Source: Lineus longissimus (Eukaryota; Nemertea; Pilidiophora; Heteronemertea; Lineidae). From it: 64,000 nt of DNA. The notes under the pieces were generated by a model. That model did not search any database. It saw only the letters and a list, made by a program, of their open reading frames with translations, and had not been told where the DNA came from. Positions within the stretch are counted from its first letter, which is position 1. Every line of letters begins with the position of its first letter. This document shows positions 33,987 to 45,500 of the stretch, in pieces. Both the position numbers and the translations under genes were made by a program. The stretch is from assembly GCF_910592395.1 (NCBI RefSeq), contig NC_088310.1:13897501-13961500 (forward strand), given 5' to 3'.

Positions 33987-35642
33987 TTAAGCCCAAAAGT
34001 TTTCCCTGATGACGGCGGCTCTTGCACGTTCTCCATCCTCGTCCTCTGCCCTTCTCGGAAGATGGCCACGGTTGACGTTTTCTCGTTGGATATCCTCATC
34101 GTTCATTCTTTCGCCGGGGGGTGGTGGGATCCCTCGTTCCTCGCAAATATTATGCAGTACAGCAGTGGCCACTATAACCTGGCAGCACTTTCGTGGACTG
34201 AATGTGAGCGCACCCGCTGAAGAAAAGACAACATCTGCGGAATCAATAATGCAGGCATCCAACAGGGATTTAGCAAAAGTCTACTTGGGGGGGGGGGGGG
34301 AGATACTATGCCATGTATTTTCACGAATTTACGCAGGGTAGACAAGTAATACAAATGTTGATCCAAATGGCTCTATGAAATGAAAACGCGACGTCAAAGC
34401 GTCGTAATGGAAACCAGTCTTAGGCGGTAAGCAGATTGGAGGCTTTTTGGTTAGTTGTGACAGGTGTTCACACGACAATATTATAAATTGATTAATTGTC
34501 GTGATAAATTTGTGCAAAAGGGAAGTACATTGTACTCCAAAATTTGTCAGCGGACGTATGAGCGATTTTCAAGTATTCTGGAATTGCAACTGTCAAATGT
34601 CATAGGTCACACCTATCTCCAATATACTTAGTATTAAGGGACTTGGGGGTCAGGCATTATCATTCAGAGTAAAACTTGATTGCTAATGGGCGGTTCCTAG
34701 CCGATACCCTAGTGCCATGTTTAAACTGCACATTTGCGAGTGACCCTTAATATCTATTTCCTCAAACTTACCATCCTTACTAAGACATCGCCATCGTGTT
34801 TTCCAGCATCCGAACGCACATTCTATCTTTTGTCGTATTCTCCGATGATAGATGTTAAATCTTCGTTCCGCATCATCCTGGGGGTATCGAACTGGTGTAA
34901 GTAGATACGGTCTGAGGGGATAGCCTCTGTCTCCAAGTAAATACCCATTCCATGGAAATGGCACATTTTCCTCCAGAAGATCATGTAACCCCGAGTGGGC
35001 CCAAACGAAAGCATCGTGTGTTGCGCCTGGCCAACGAGCCACGATATTGGTAAACCGGAAGTCATGTGTGCAAACACCTTGCACATTAATCGCGTGGTAC
35101 CCCCTCCGACACACATAGGCTTCTTCATTTATTGATGGACATTTGATCTGGACTAAACTTCCATCAACACAACCGAGAACATTTGGTATCCTGTGTCTGT
35201 TGCCAAGGAACCCTTCCATGATGTCTTGCTGAGATGCCTGATCTTCTGGAAATGAGATGAAGTACCTTGCTCTTCTTTGTATTGCTGCCGAGACCCTCTC
35301 CACTATACGTGATATAGTGGGCTGGCTTAGCCCAACAGTGTCCCCCTTAAGCAGTTGGAATGTCCCTGAGGCGAAAAATCTGATGGTGCTCAATATTTGC
35401 AAGTTCGCCGGTACAGCGTGGTTCCTCCTTGTTGGGTGTGATACATCATCTTCTAGTAGATTTATCACTTCTAATAAAACTGGGCGAGGCATCCGATATC
35501 TCTGTAACAGATCAATGTCATCATAGGCATCCAGGGGATGTAGTCTGTCTCTGGAAAGTCTTTGTCGTCGCCAGGCACGTCGATGGTTTTCTTCGGCTGC
35601 CATCAGTTCTCCTGCCATCGTGTCGAAATGAATGGCAAACAC
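33987..35642 (-). CDS. Harbinger DDE transposase (HARBI1-like), two exons
   Basis: Exon 1 is 35642-34772 and exon 2 is 34216-33987 on minus, with a 555-bp intron (GGATG/GTAAGT donor, TTTTCTTCAG acceptor) containing a poly-G run. Joined, they give 366 residues, close to the usual 340-370 for the family. Visible landmarks are SQPTISRIVERV (helix-turn-helix region), GCVDGSLVQIKCPS (first catalytic Asp), ARWPGATHDAFVW, LLGDRGYPLRPYLLTP (second Asp), RQKIECAFGCWKTRWRCL (catalytic Glu), and in exon 2 CQVIVATAVLHNICEERGI. The tail is acidic and Arg-rich. Without splicing, the C-terminal helix would be lost after KDG. All three DDE residues are present, so the enzyme could be functional; activity is inference. 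Confidence 0.88.
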
Positions 35643-35915
35643 TGAACACTAGGCCTACTATTTACGTCTAGTCGCGACCACACTTAAAGTTGCGAGGGCG
35701 CTATGTCGTGAACCTCAAGTTACGTGGCTGTTAAGTAACCACGCAACTTCGAAAGAAGACGGATTCAATCAAGCGTTGTGCTTCCCATGTAAACTCCAAT
35801 GCATTTTGTAATCTAAGAGTTGTTCTTAGGCCTACTCTTACGAGGATGCCGTAAGTTGTGTTTGCGGGTATGATTAGGGTGACATCTTAGAGGGCCTTTA
35901 TGAATACGACCCCTG

Positions 35916-37500
35916 ATGCTCAGTCAAGTTAAACCTGGTGCAATAGGGAGCCCAAAAAATATAGATTTATAACATTTGACAAGCTCAGGTCACTCAATCT
36001 GAGCTCCTGGGGACATTTTGTGGTAATTTCCAAAGCAAATAAACAAATAAAGAAAAATCTGTGTTTATCTATCTGCCAGCAATTTTTCACACGAGCAGTA
36101 ATTTAGTGTGCTTGTTTTCCAGAGGTGACTGTGGCAAACTTGGGTGCAAGATGCGGCGTTCATTGATCAAGGGAAAACTTTGTCTTCATTTTAAACATAT
36201 ATTGAAACAAGTATATACAACAGTTAGGGTTAACAAATACAGTGCACGAGCTTTAACGGTACTTCCACGAATAAGTTCCTATAATGTCTCGATTCCAGTA
36301 CATATATCGTGTCCGTGAGTTTCAGAGTATTCCACGCGGACGTTGGTTTTGTGGTGGTGAACAAGCTGTATAAGAGAACAAACCAAGTCTTAATCAAACT
36401 GTTACAAGACACCTATCTACGAAATGCGAAATAACCGACCGAAAATGGGAAATTCTGACGTTACTTACGTGATCCCAGATCTTTTTTATCAGAAAATACA
36501 GCCAGATCCCTGTCTGGTCTAACACAGCCAAAGGTCTGCACGCTCGGCCTCTGTCAACATAACTCAAGCACCATAGGGCCAAGGCCTAGCAAGCCTCTAA
36601 ACATGGTAAACAGCATTACCTAATCATATTGATCATATTGACTTAGGTATTAACCACCTATGCACAATAGGGGTTCTACTTTCTACTATTTTGTCACAGT
36701 GACCCTTTTTAAACAAATGAAAAAATGAAACTATCATAGCTTCAGACATCAAACATAACTTATTTTTCGTCACTGCACCTGTTCTTGAACTGGGCATTAA
36801 ACTTTATAGGGGAATATTTTGTTATTTTTCAGTAAGTCTTTGGAAATTGCTGAAAAAAGCTCGATTTTCTTAATTTATAGCCAATTTCAGAACTCATAAG
36901 TTGACCAAGAACAAAGGAAGCTAGGGCCAATTATGAATTATTGATCCTTGATCCAAGCATTTAGGGGCGATACAACTGTATAACTGCAAAATGAGAAAAA
37001 AAATGCTGTTACACTAGTCAAGTCGAGGTCCTCTCAAGCCTACCAAGCTGCTGTAGTGGCAACTTGGATGGGGCTCATAAAAAGTTTCAGGTCATTATTG
37101 CAGCCAGTAGGGGTAAAAGGGCTAAATGGCAAAAATATTGTCTGCCTTTGCCCAATAGGAGCTATAAATGGCACCAAATTGAAAGAACTAGAGGCCTATC
37201 GGCCAGGGAGCTTCCCTTATCTGTTCACATAACAAGCTGAAGATTGCTACAGTAGGTACATCTTTCAATACTAGTTGTGATTGTCCCTTTAACAATCCAG
37301 CAGACGCATGGTCACTATCAAGTACACAACCAGTAAATGCACTCTGGGCTTTTAACATCCAAGCCTTTGACGACAGAATGCTCTAGTAGATGCATGGTTA
37401 CAACATTGGAATGACCAGTTAATATGGTCCAGACCTTGGGAAGATTCAAGATGGCGATTTTTGCGAAGTTCTGGAAATACTTTCGAATATATAAATAAGA
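35916..37500. other. No recognisable feature
   Basis: Non-coding. A GGGATCAC/GTAAGT donor-like site exists on minus near 36463, but no open exon with an acceptor could be supported. Confidence 0.4.
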
Positions 37501-37823
37501 TGAAATGGTCCAGGGACCATGGAAGCACTTGTTTACCTCTGCAAAAGTATTTTAAATTCAAAGTGTTGGATGCTTCTGGCTAGTTTCACTAGTTTTGATT
37601 TCACTGAGTAATATTATTCTTCTCGGCTCAATGACACAAAAGAAATTTATCGGTACCATCTTAGTAGAATTTTGGTTATAAAGTTGACATAATTTCAGGG
37701 TTATTGAAGTGTGAAGATGTCACATGGAAATTGGTTGACATCTGTTCAACAGTTTAGAAGTAATAGGACGACGGACTCCGGATACCACGGTATTGTATAA
37801 GCTCCCAAGAGTTGAGCTAAAAA
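37501..37823 (+). mobile_element. Compact Helentron-like element, 323 bp
   Basis: 5' TGAAATGGTCCAGGGACCAT (palindrome 37505-37520) and 3' ATACCACGGTATTGTATAAGC, then a small AGCTC...GAGCT hairpin (37800-37818) and AAAAA. A single GGACGAC unit (about 37767) precedes the 3' tag, at the place where family A carries its array. There is no long module body. It shows the minimal set of parts. Confidence 0.7.
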
Positions 37824-39229
37824 CCAAACGAGTGTGTTTTTTTTAGCAGAAGTATCACATGAGAGGTTTCCGAGGGCCAAGACAACCTTGAGTGTGATAT
37901 TTCTGCTAAAAAAATACACGAGGGTCGTTTTCTGTTTATAATATCACTGTTTGCCACTACTGCGATTATTTTGAGGGATTTTTAGCTCGAATAAATCAAA
38001 TTTTTTGGTCCCGTGAATTGAAGACCCAAAGTGCGCCTCGTGTCGCAATGATATAAAATCTACAGCTGCGTTACCACAACAGTGACAACAATGTACCTCC
38101 GACCCCTGTTGTAAAGTTCTCAACAACGATGCATGGCATCGCAGGGATTCTCTACCGCGTCACAGAGGTCATCCATGTGATACAACCAGATGATCCGAAA
38201 AAAAATATCACACGGCTAGGTGGCACGCTTAACAATCCACAGGAACAATCGAATCAAATTGTTTTGCCAAGCTGCAAGGTCGATTATAATGATGGCCTAG
38301 GCATGCGATAAATGTACATGGCTGAACTGTTGGTGATCACGTCCAAAGTCTGCATGCAAATATTCGCTATGCGAATCTGGGCAAAAATTTGCCTGGTCGA
38401 ATATCGCAACACTCATTCGCTTCCAAATTGCTCCCTGCTTCGGCGATTCTATTTTGATCACGCTAATTCAGCACGTATCGAGCCAGTTCGATGGATGAAC
38501 AAACATATAGCAGTGACGCTTTGGGTCTGAAATTAACTTTTAGGTTCGATCGATTTGTTTGCGTCACGTGACAGCATTTTTCCACCGATAAAACAAGGCG
38601 AAAATTGTTGCAATATCGGACAAGAGCCACCAATTTTGTAAAATTGCTCAATTATCGCCTGGATTGATTTTTGGGGTGAAATCGAAGAATAGGGGCGATT
38701 GTGGGCGAATTTCGCATCTGACATATCAGTGATTTCATATAATTGCCATGCATTTGGACGTGATCACTAATGTGCAGACAAATGCCATAGCAGAAATCTG
38801 ACAACCTGACAACCTGTAGACGGAACAAAAGAGTTCAAGCACAGTTTCCTAGAATGAATCAAGCAAGAGAAAAGTAGTAGATTTGGGTTAATTATTGCTG
38901 CTTAAGCCCCAACTGTCCTTCCCAAACCTTTCTGAGATGTCCTGCGGGTTCAAAGCTCAATTGTCAGATGCATTAGAAAGCAAGATCGAGAATGCACTAA
39001 ACAAGCCATTGGTGCTGGATAAAAATAGCAGCTACGGTATCTGAGTGGACATTAGGCTTTATTCATCTTTTTGATTCGACACCCAAAAGCCTGGACAAAC
39101 TTGATCACATCCAGACCATGGTTACTTCGGAGGAATGGGTGGCTTTTTACATCAATAGGTTTATTCTTCTCCTGTTTCAACAGCCACTATACTTCTGAAA
39201 ATATTTGAAGGTTTAACTTTTTTTTCCTT
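37824..39229. other. No recognisable feature
   Basis: Non-coding. Near 38150-38450 and 38500-38760 there are GATCACG-type motifs in both orientations (for example GTGATCACGTCC near 38332 and GGACGTGATCAC near 38757), which suggests an old TIR element about 430 bp long, but the ends are not clear. Confidence 0.35.
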
Positions 39230-39553
39230 ACTCTTAGGTTTGAAAACAAGCATAGCGTTGAATGTCCCCCGTTGCTGTTGGGTGTTTTTTGAAAAATGTG
39301 TAGTTTGAATAAAAATTTGGTGAAGATAAGACGAATATTAAGCGAGTTCTAACACTTTAGGTCTTTTTTGTTTTGGCCCCCCTGGTAGCCAAATCAAGAA
39401 TCAAACTCAGCCGATTTTTCAACGCGACACACCTTTGTCCTGCCCTCTATCAGTACACCAAATTTCAATCCAAAATATTCTGTCGTTCAGAAGTTACAGA
39501 GCGGAAGGGAATTTTCATGATTTTCAGGAAGCGCCCCCTATAGGGCAGAAAAA
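39230..39553 (+). repeat. Family G module, left part
   Basis: A module with GGTGAAGATAAGACGAATATT, TTAAGCGAGTTCTAACA, CCCCTGGTAGCCAAAT and the end CGCCCCCTATAGGGCAGAAAAA. The same module recurs at 45990-46265 and 46266-46434. Here it is interrupted at 39553 by family E. Confidence 0.8.
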
Positions 39554-41010
39554 TAGCATCGCAAAGCGAGCATAACCCCTCAGCCTATTAAGGTTGAAGG
39601 TGAGATAATGGTGAAGTTGGCTAAGTGGAGTGGCTAGTTTGCATATGGAAATTATAATAGTGGAAACCTATTTTGAGGATGTGAGCGTAGCGGCCATAAT
39701 GAATTTCGAATCGCGCCGAATTTCGAAAGGAACCTTTCCCTTACAAAACTGCATTAGGCCTACGCCCACTAAAAATTTATTCCATCCTCCAAGCCGTGCT
39801 CCTCGAAATTGACGGAAACTGATTTCAAGCACGTTGGCCTGGTGACCATATTGAGAATCAGAACGAGCCGATTTTCGAAAGGAACCTTCCTCTAGTCACC
39901 CCAACGTACAAACCAAAAATGAATTTGATCGGACGAACGGTTCTCCTCGAAAATTGACGGAAAAAGATTTCAAGCACGCCGCCCTAGTGGCCATATTGAT
40001 AATCAGAACGAGCCTGTTTTCAAAGGAACCTCGCTCTAGTCACCCTCAGCGTACATACCAAATATGAATTTAATCGGACAAACGGTTCTCCTCGAAATTG
40101 ACGGAAACTGATTTCAAGCACGCCGCCCTGGTGACCATATTGAGAATCAGAACGAGCCGGTTTTCGAAAGGAACCTTCCTCTAGTCACCCCCAACGTACA
40201 TACCAAAAATGAATTTGATCGGACGAATGGTTCTCCTCGAAATTGACGGAAACCATTTTCAAACACGCCGCCCTGGTGGCCATATTGATAATCGGAACGA
40301 GCTTGTTTTCAAAGGAACCTCGCTCTAGTCACCCTCAGCGTACATACCAAAAATAAATTTGATCGAACGAACGGTTCTCCTCGAAATTGACGGAAACCGA
40401 TTTCAAGCACGCCGCCCCAGTGGCCATATTGACAATCGGAACGAGCCTGTTTTCAAAGGAACCTCGCTCTAGTCACCCTCAGCGTACATACCAACAAGAG
40501 GCCCAAGGACCTGGCGCTCAGCTGGATGACCTAATAACATAGGACTGAGGGTGTAAAGTAGTAAATATCGGCTTTATACTACTGTTTGAAGGTCAAGATA
40601 ACACGTTATACCACTAAAATTTCCAATGCAGAGCTGCCAGCTGGATGAAATATGATTGAACTAATCAGCCATGGTATGTAAATATTACAGGAGGCAACGG
40701 AAGATATCCCTAGTTCAGTATGTTGTATCGGTAGCTTTACAGAAAGAAGTGTCAGAGAGGATGAGACTTCTCCGTGGACAACTGTGGTATGTCCAGGCTG
40801 GGTTGTACAGCACAAGGATACAAAATGCTGTCTGTAATTGAGAGGTATCCTGATTAAACAGAGGTCAAAAAATAAATAGAAATTATCAGTTTGGGACTAA
40901 CACCACTGTCTTTTTTTTATAATAAGGTAGGGATTACAGGAGTCAACAAAATTAATTTTATTGAGAGAAATTGACCTGTCCTGCAGGTGATTGGAATTTA
41001 CAATACAAAG

Positions 41011-42268
41011 CTAAGTACAGAGCTAAGTACATCTGATGCCCAGTTTGGGTTCAAGGCAGGTCTCTCCACAGCTACGTGTAGCACGGCTATAAATGAAGTA
41101 ATTAATTATTATAACGGTTGCAACACCGCAGTGTATTGCGTAATGCTTGATGCAAGCAAAGCATTTGATTGTGTTCATTTTGTGAAGCTATTTCGAATTT
41201 TGATCAAAAAAGGGCTATGTCCATTAGCGGCTAGGCTATTAGCCAACATCTACACACAACAACGTGTACAGGTTCAGTGGGGGAAGCATATGTCTGGTGA
41301 ATTTACTGTATCCAATGGAGTTAAGCAGGGTGGGGTGCTCTCCCCCGTTCTTTTTGGAATTTATCTGGATGAGCTTATTACGAGTATAAAAACTGACGGT
41401 TTCGGCTGCCAGGTTGGCAACATTTTTTGCGGTGTATTTGCATATGCCGATGATGTTATTCTCTTAGCACCATCGTTCTATGGGTTAAATAAGATGCTAA
41501 ACACGGCTCGTCAATTTTCTATTGAATTCAGAATATCCTTCAACGCATCTAAGAGTAGATATTTAGTCTTCGGGTCACATGACCCGCCAGGGAAGATTGT
41601 ATTTGAGGGTTCAAATTTCTAATGAAGAAATTCATTTGGGCATTCTTCTTGGTCCTGATGTTCGTCGGAGGAGGGTTCAGGGTTTAGTTACTGATCTGTA
41701 CAAACGGACCAACATGCTTATGGCTCAGTTTAGGTACACCAACTTTGAAATCAGATATAAGTTATTCAAAAGTTTTTGTATGCCGCTGTATGGTTACCAG
41801 TTGCTAGATTGTTCAAAACCATACATGGAAGAATTGTATATTGCATGGCGTAAATGTATTCGTCAGACTTTGTGTTTGCCATATCGCACTCATAATGACC
41901 TGTTACCAGCCATTATAAAGGACTGTAGCATTCAAACTCAATTGGAGAAAAGGTTCGTAAAATTCATCAAAGGACTGCGGAAATCAGGAAATACACTCGT
42001 AAAGGTTACAGTTGGATTATTATTTGCCGGGAGCGTCTCATCAGTGGGGAAAAGTCTAACTATGGTGTTACAAAAGTACAACTGGAATAGGGATCAGCTG
42101 CCTGATGAATGTATAATGCTAAGGGACATCAATAGGGAATTTTGGGGATTGGGGCATAATAGGGTTGCCATCCAAGTTAGGGAATTGCTTGAAATGCGGG
42201 AGGCAGGGAATCATATTCTCACAAAAGAGGAAATAGACATGATAATTAACTTTTTGTGTACAGGTTGA
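41011..42268 (+). pseudogene. LINE reverse transcriptase fragment with one frameshift
   Basis: Frame one (to about 41622) shows ordered RT landmarks: FGFKAGLST, LDASKAFDCV, GVKQGGVLSPVLFGIYLDEL and FAYADDVILLAPS with the catalytic YADD. A one-base frameshift near 41610-41625 moves the frame to HLGILLG and a long C-terminal part typical of CR1/Jockey-like LINEs (FRYTNFEIRYKLFKSFCMPLYG, later LPYRTHNDLLPAI), ending in TGA at 42268. The open frame can be read back to 40987, but those bases belong to the host element. The N-terminal endonuclease is missing. Confidence 0.85.
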
Positions 42269-42502
42269 TTTGATGGAGTATTGTTTTTGGTGTTAGTTTT
42301 ATTGTGATAGTTCAAGATACTAATGTAACTTATTCAGGATCATCTCCAAGAATGAGAGGTTTTCGGGTTCGACTCTCAGTCTTACCTTTTACTTTGTTTG
42401 CCTTATCGTAAACTTGTATTTGCACCCAACTCTGTATTGTCTTATTGCACCTTATTTTTTGTTATCTGTACAACGGAAAGTACTACGAATAAACATATAT
42501 AT
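41011..42502 (+). mobile_element. 5'-truncated non-LTR retrotransposon (LINE)
   Basis: The insertion is absent from the matching site at 56930-56938 (ACAATACAAAGGGTTG). AAAG is found on both sides (41007-41010 and 42503-42506), a likely short target duplication. The 3' end is AATAAACATATATATA, a short AT-rich tail. Only the second half of the reverse transcriptase and the C-terminal region remain, as usual for 5'-truncated LINEs. Confidence 0.85.
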
Positions 42503-42715
42503 AAAGGGTCGTTTTTCATGACATTGTGCTCTACTGCGTATCCCTAGTGAGTCGATCTTGAACCAATCTATCCTTGGCGCAGACAGGTTCAAATTGGCTA
42601 TATCTTGAATAGATTGAATTGCGATGAAAATCTAATGCAATAAAGGAGCATTATCGAAGAGACAAATTAATCAAACCAATTGTCCACAGACTCGGACCCT
42701 GAAATGGCATGATGT

Positions 42716-42982
42716 ATGCGTGCATATAAAAGTGTATCAATTGGTCCCATAGAGATGATGAGGCAATGTCAATATGCCTTGTTCCTTAGTCAGCAATACG
42801 CCCCTTTTTATACAGAGAAGAAGGAGAACCCAGATAGGCCTTCACATGTCGGCTTCCAAATGGCTACAACCAACTGTACTATCACTACCACTAATTTAAA
42901 ATGTGTGCTCCTCCTACATGTAGCAATGTCTCGGCCAAAAAGGCACTTAGTCGACAGGCAAGCTAGAAGTTCAGCACCGTGA
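42716..42982 (+). other. 88-codon open frame shared by family B copies
   Basis: The frame starts MRAYKSVSIGPIEMMRQ and ends LVDRQARSSAP. Its homologue at 57146-57415 is intact with 89 codons and an in-frame one-codon difference. The homologue near 11549-11817 has a premature stop. No known domain. It may be chance in young copies, or a short peptide encoded by the element. Confidence 0.3.
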
Positions 42983-43494
42983 GCAGCTCCTTGGTAAGGC
43001 CATGTCAGGTTACGCGCGCCTCTTCAGATACATCAAGTATTGAAAGCTGTGGTGAGCTGAGCACATAAAAAGACCATGGTCACCTTAATTTGAAAATCCC
43101 TTCATAATCACGGGCTACTTCTGACTAAAACAGCACAATAGACCACCAATTTGACCCCAGCTCCTAACTGCGGGAAAACCCAAGTCCAGCAACCAAAAGT
43201 ACCAAAAATACATTTTTGTTTACATTTGAACTGTAAACATGCGTTTGTTTACAATTTCATTTCCCGCGAAATCTCGAAAATCCGGTGACCTGCAATCGTG
43301 GATTGAAAATAACATTAACCTGGGTTCAGCAGGTCAGCAGGTATACCGGCTGTTCCAATCATCCGCCTACAGCCAGCTGTTCAAAAGGTAATGTTATTCA
43401 CCCCACAGGGAGTGCAGGTAATTGATTAAGCCCCTGCATAACTTAACAGCAATGGCTTGGCTTCTGTGAGTGGTAAGGAGTTTTTTTATGGGAG

Positions 43495-43711
43495 TGTGGT
43501 GAGCGCACGCCGCAGGATTGTGTATAGTGGCCCTTTAAGGGTGGTACTTGGGCGTAGTAGCGGTCGCGAGTTGGGTGTGTGATATTGTTTTTGTGACCCG
43601 TGTCAAGACCGGCGGTCTAATTGCAATTGTCACAGATAATAGTTACATTAAAAGCGTATAAGTCGCATACAAGTGTTGGTAAGTTTTGTGTTCAACCCCG
43701 TGTGTGTTCCA
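43495..43711 (+). mobile_element. Solo LTR, 217 bp
   Basis: Starts TGTGGTGAGC and ends GTGTGTTCCA (TG...CA). GGAG flanks both sides (43491-43494 and 43712-43715). Copies at 57948 (GGGAGTAACATT) and 59966 (GGGAGTGACATT) lack the insert and keep one GGAG. This is the pattern left when two LTRs of one retrotransposon recombine. The Ty3/gypsy or BEL origin is not determined. Confidence 0.75.
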
Positions 43712-45394
43712 GGAGTAACATTATTGTGTTGCTTAAAACGTCTACTTTTTACTCATGTAAGAATCACTAATAATAACTTCAACTTATTTTCTGGTTATGA
43801 TAACACAACACGCATCTTCATGATCATGATCGCCTTGGACGCACAACCTAACCACATATCAATCCGCCCCGACGATCGACACATCAATTCGATTCGATAA
43901 CACTCGATAAAGTTTGATAAGTAAACTAGAACTGAGATTTCACAGGAGCACTTGTGAATTCATGACTCCAGGGTTGTTTTGAGGGCGATATCGTAAGAGT
44001 TGGTCTTGAGTATGGGGACCTGAAGGTCCGTGTGAGGCACCTGGGCCACGGAGAGAAGACTAGTTGAACGGTCGATGGGATCTGACACGGACACTACTAT
44101 TGATCTCATTATATGAATACCATTTAATTACAAAGAAGTGAAAACAGATCATATCATATTCCTTGGCATAAATTGAAATAGGAGTGCGGGAACAAGGTTT
44201 TTTTAGCAGGAGGAAAGCGAGAACATTTTGCGCCGTCGTATTCCGATTTGACTGGTTAGTGGTGAAATCTGCTTTTAATTTTGCAAATTAACATATTCGT
44301 TTTTATAGTTCTAACGTTGTCTGAATTAAAGATGCTTTCCCAATGCTTGACTGGTCTGGCAAGAGGCATTGCCAGGAAAACGTGACGTCATTTTAGCCAT
44401 TCTTCTTACCGCACGCCCCGCCCTCTCCGTAAAACTTCCTGACATGGTGTGAAGTGGGAGGGCGCACAATGGGAACCACACTGCCGCGATGTTAATAGTT
44501 TCTATTTATAGAATTCAGCGGAAGAGATTTAAGGCACGGAAAAAGTAGATTAACTCGGCTTATCTCAATGGATTTTACCCAGGAATGTTTTCAAGGCGAG
44601 AGAAACATCTGATTTAAGTACTGCGCTTATTAGATTTCATGTTCATGCCGAAGATTGGCCTAAAACGTGGACGAAAAGAGTGCATTATCGAGTGTTGGAG
44701 AGGTCACGTGATTGGACGAGAAACCTGAGCGAAAACAATACTGACTCCAGCTCCCAGAGGGAGGAGCGCGGCTGGAGTTATAAAAAAGTTTTCGTGCTTT
44801 TAGCTGTCAACATCAATGGCTATAATATACTCCTGCAGAATAGTAGAACTAATAGAACTAATTTCCGAAGTTTCCATTAGTTTGAACACAAATCAGAACA
44901 TCACCCATCAGCTGGACTCGGATCTGCATAAATTACGATAAATAATGAGGTCGTCGCTTCAATTTCGCAAAGAAAGTTGACTCCATTCGAATGTTGTTTT
45001 GACCAAATTCCGTTGAACTCATTGTTATGAGGGAATTTAAAACATTCTCGTTGATCTTTCCTATAAACGTGTGAAGTTTCGTACCAAAATACATTTCCGT
45101 AAAGGCTTAAAAAAGAAAATTTGTCACTTACAAAATCATCGCTCCGGTAGAAATAAAAAGGTCACCGCCATTTTCTTGATGATAGTACTCCAGGTAACCT
45201 CGGCGGGAAATTTAAAGCGGATGTATAGACTTCATAAAGATCTTCACAAAAATTGTATCAAAGTCCCGAAAATCGATGGAATTTTGTCCCGACTTCTCTT
45301 ATATACATAGATACCACCATTATACATCGTTTTGTCAAAAATGTGATATGTGCATGCTGCGTTGGAAAAACGACGCACAATTGTTTACAGATGG

Positions 45395-45500
45395 ACTGAC
45401 TGACCGACTGACTGACTGACTGACTGACTGACTGACTGACTGACTGACTGACTGACTGACTGACTGACTGACTGACTGCCTGACTGACTGACTGACTGAC
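45395..45500. repeat. CTGA tetranucleotide array
   Basis: About 25 CTGA units with a few changes, directly before the 3' hairpin of family B copy 1. The Ser-Val-Gln repeat frame on minus is a by-product. Confidence 0.9.

Larger units (their letters stand above)
30428..35912. mobile_element. Complete PIF/Harbinger DNA transposon
   Basis: The left end GGGCCTTATTCATAAAGAC pairs with the right end, which read inward is GGGTCGTATTCATAAAGGC. CTG flanks both sides (30425-30427 and 35913-35915). TTATTCATAAA-type ends and a 3-bp duplication are known Harbinger features, and CWG duplications are known for some Harbingers. The 5.5-kb element carries the two genes expected of the superfamily: a Myb/SANT-like protein (plus, 30748-32640) and a DDE transposase (minus, 35642-33987), convergently arranged. 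Both reading frames are free of stops when the predicted introns are removed, so the copy may be recent. Confidence 0.9.

Noticed and set aside
36394-36582. Minus-strand exon ending at a GGGATCAC/GTAAGT donor
   Set aside because: No acceptor in phase and no recognisable protein; a similar motif near 13178 suggests coincidence or an old repeat.
38330-38770. TIR element with GTGATCACGTCC ends
   Set aside because: Inverted motifs are visible about 430 bp apart, but no target duplication or longer arm match was found.
42330-42395. tRNA-like T arm (GGGTTCGACTC) in the LINE 3' region
   Set aside because: No acceptor, D or anticodon arms around it.
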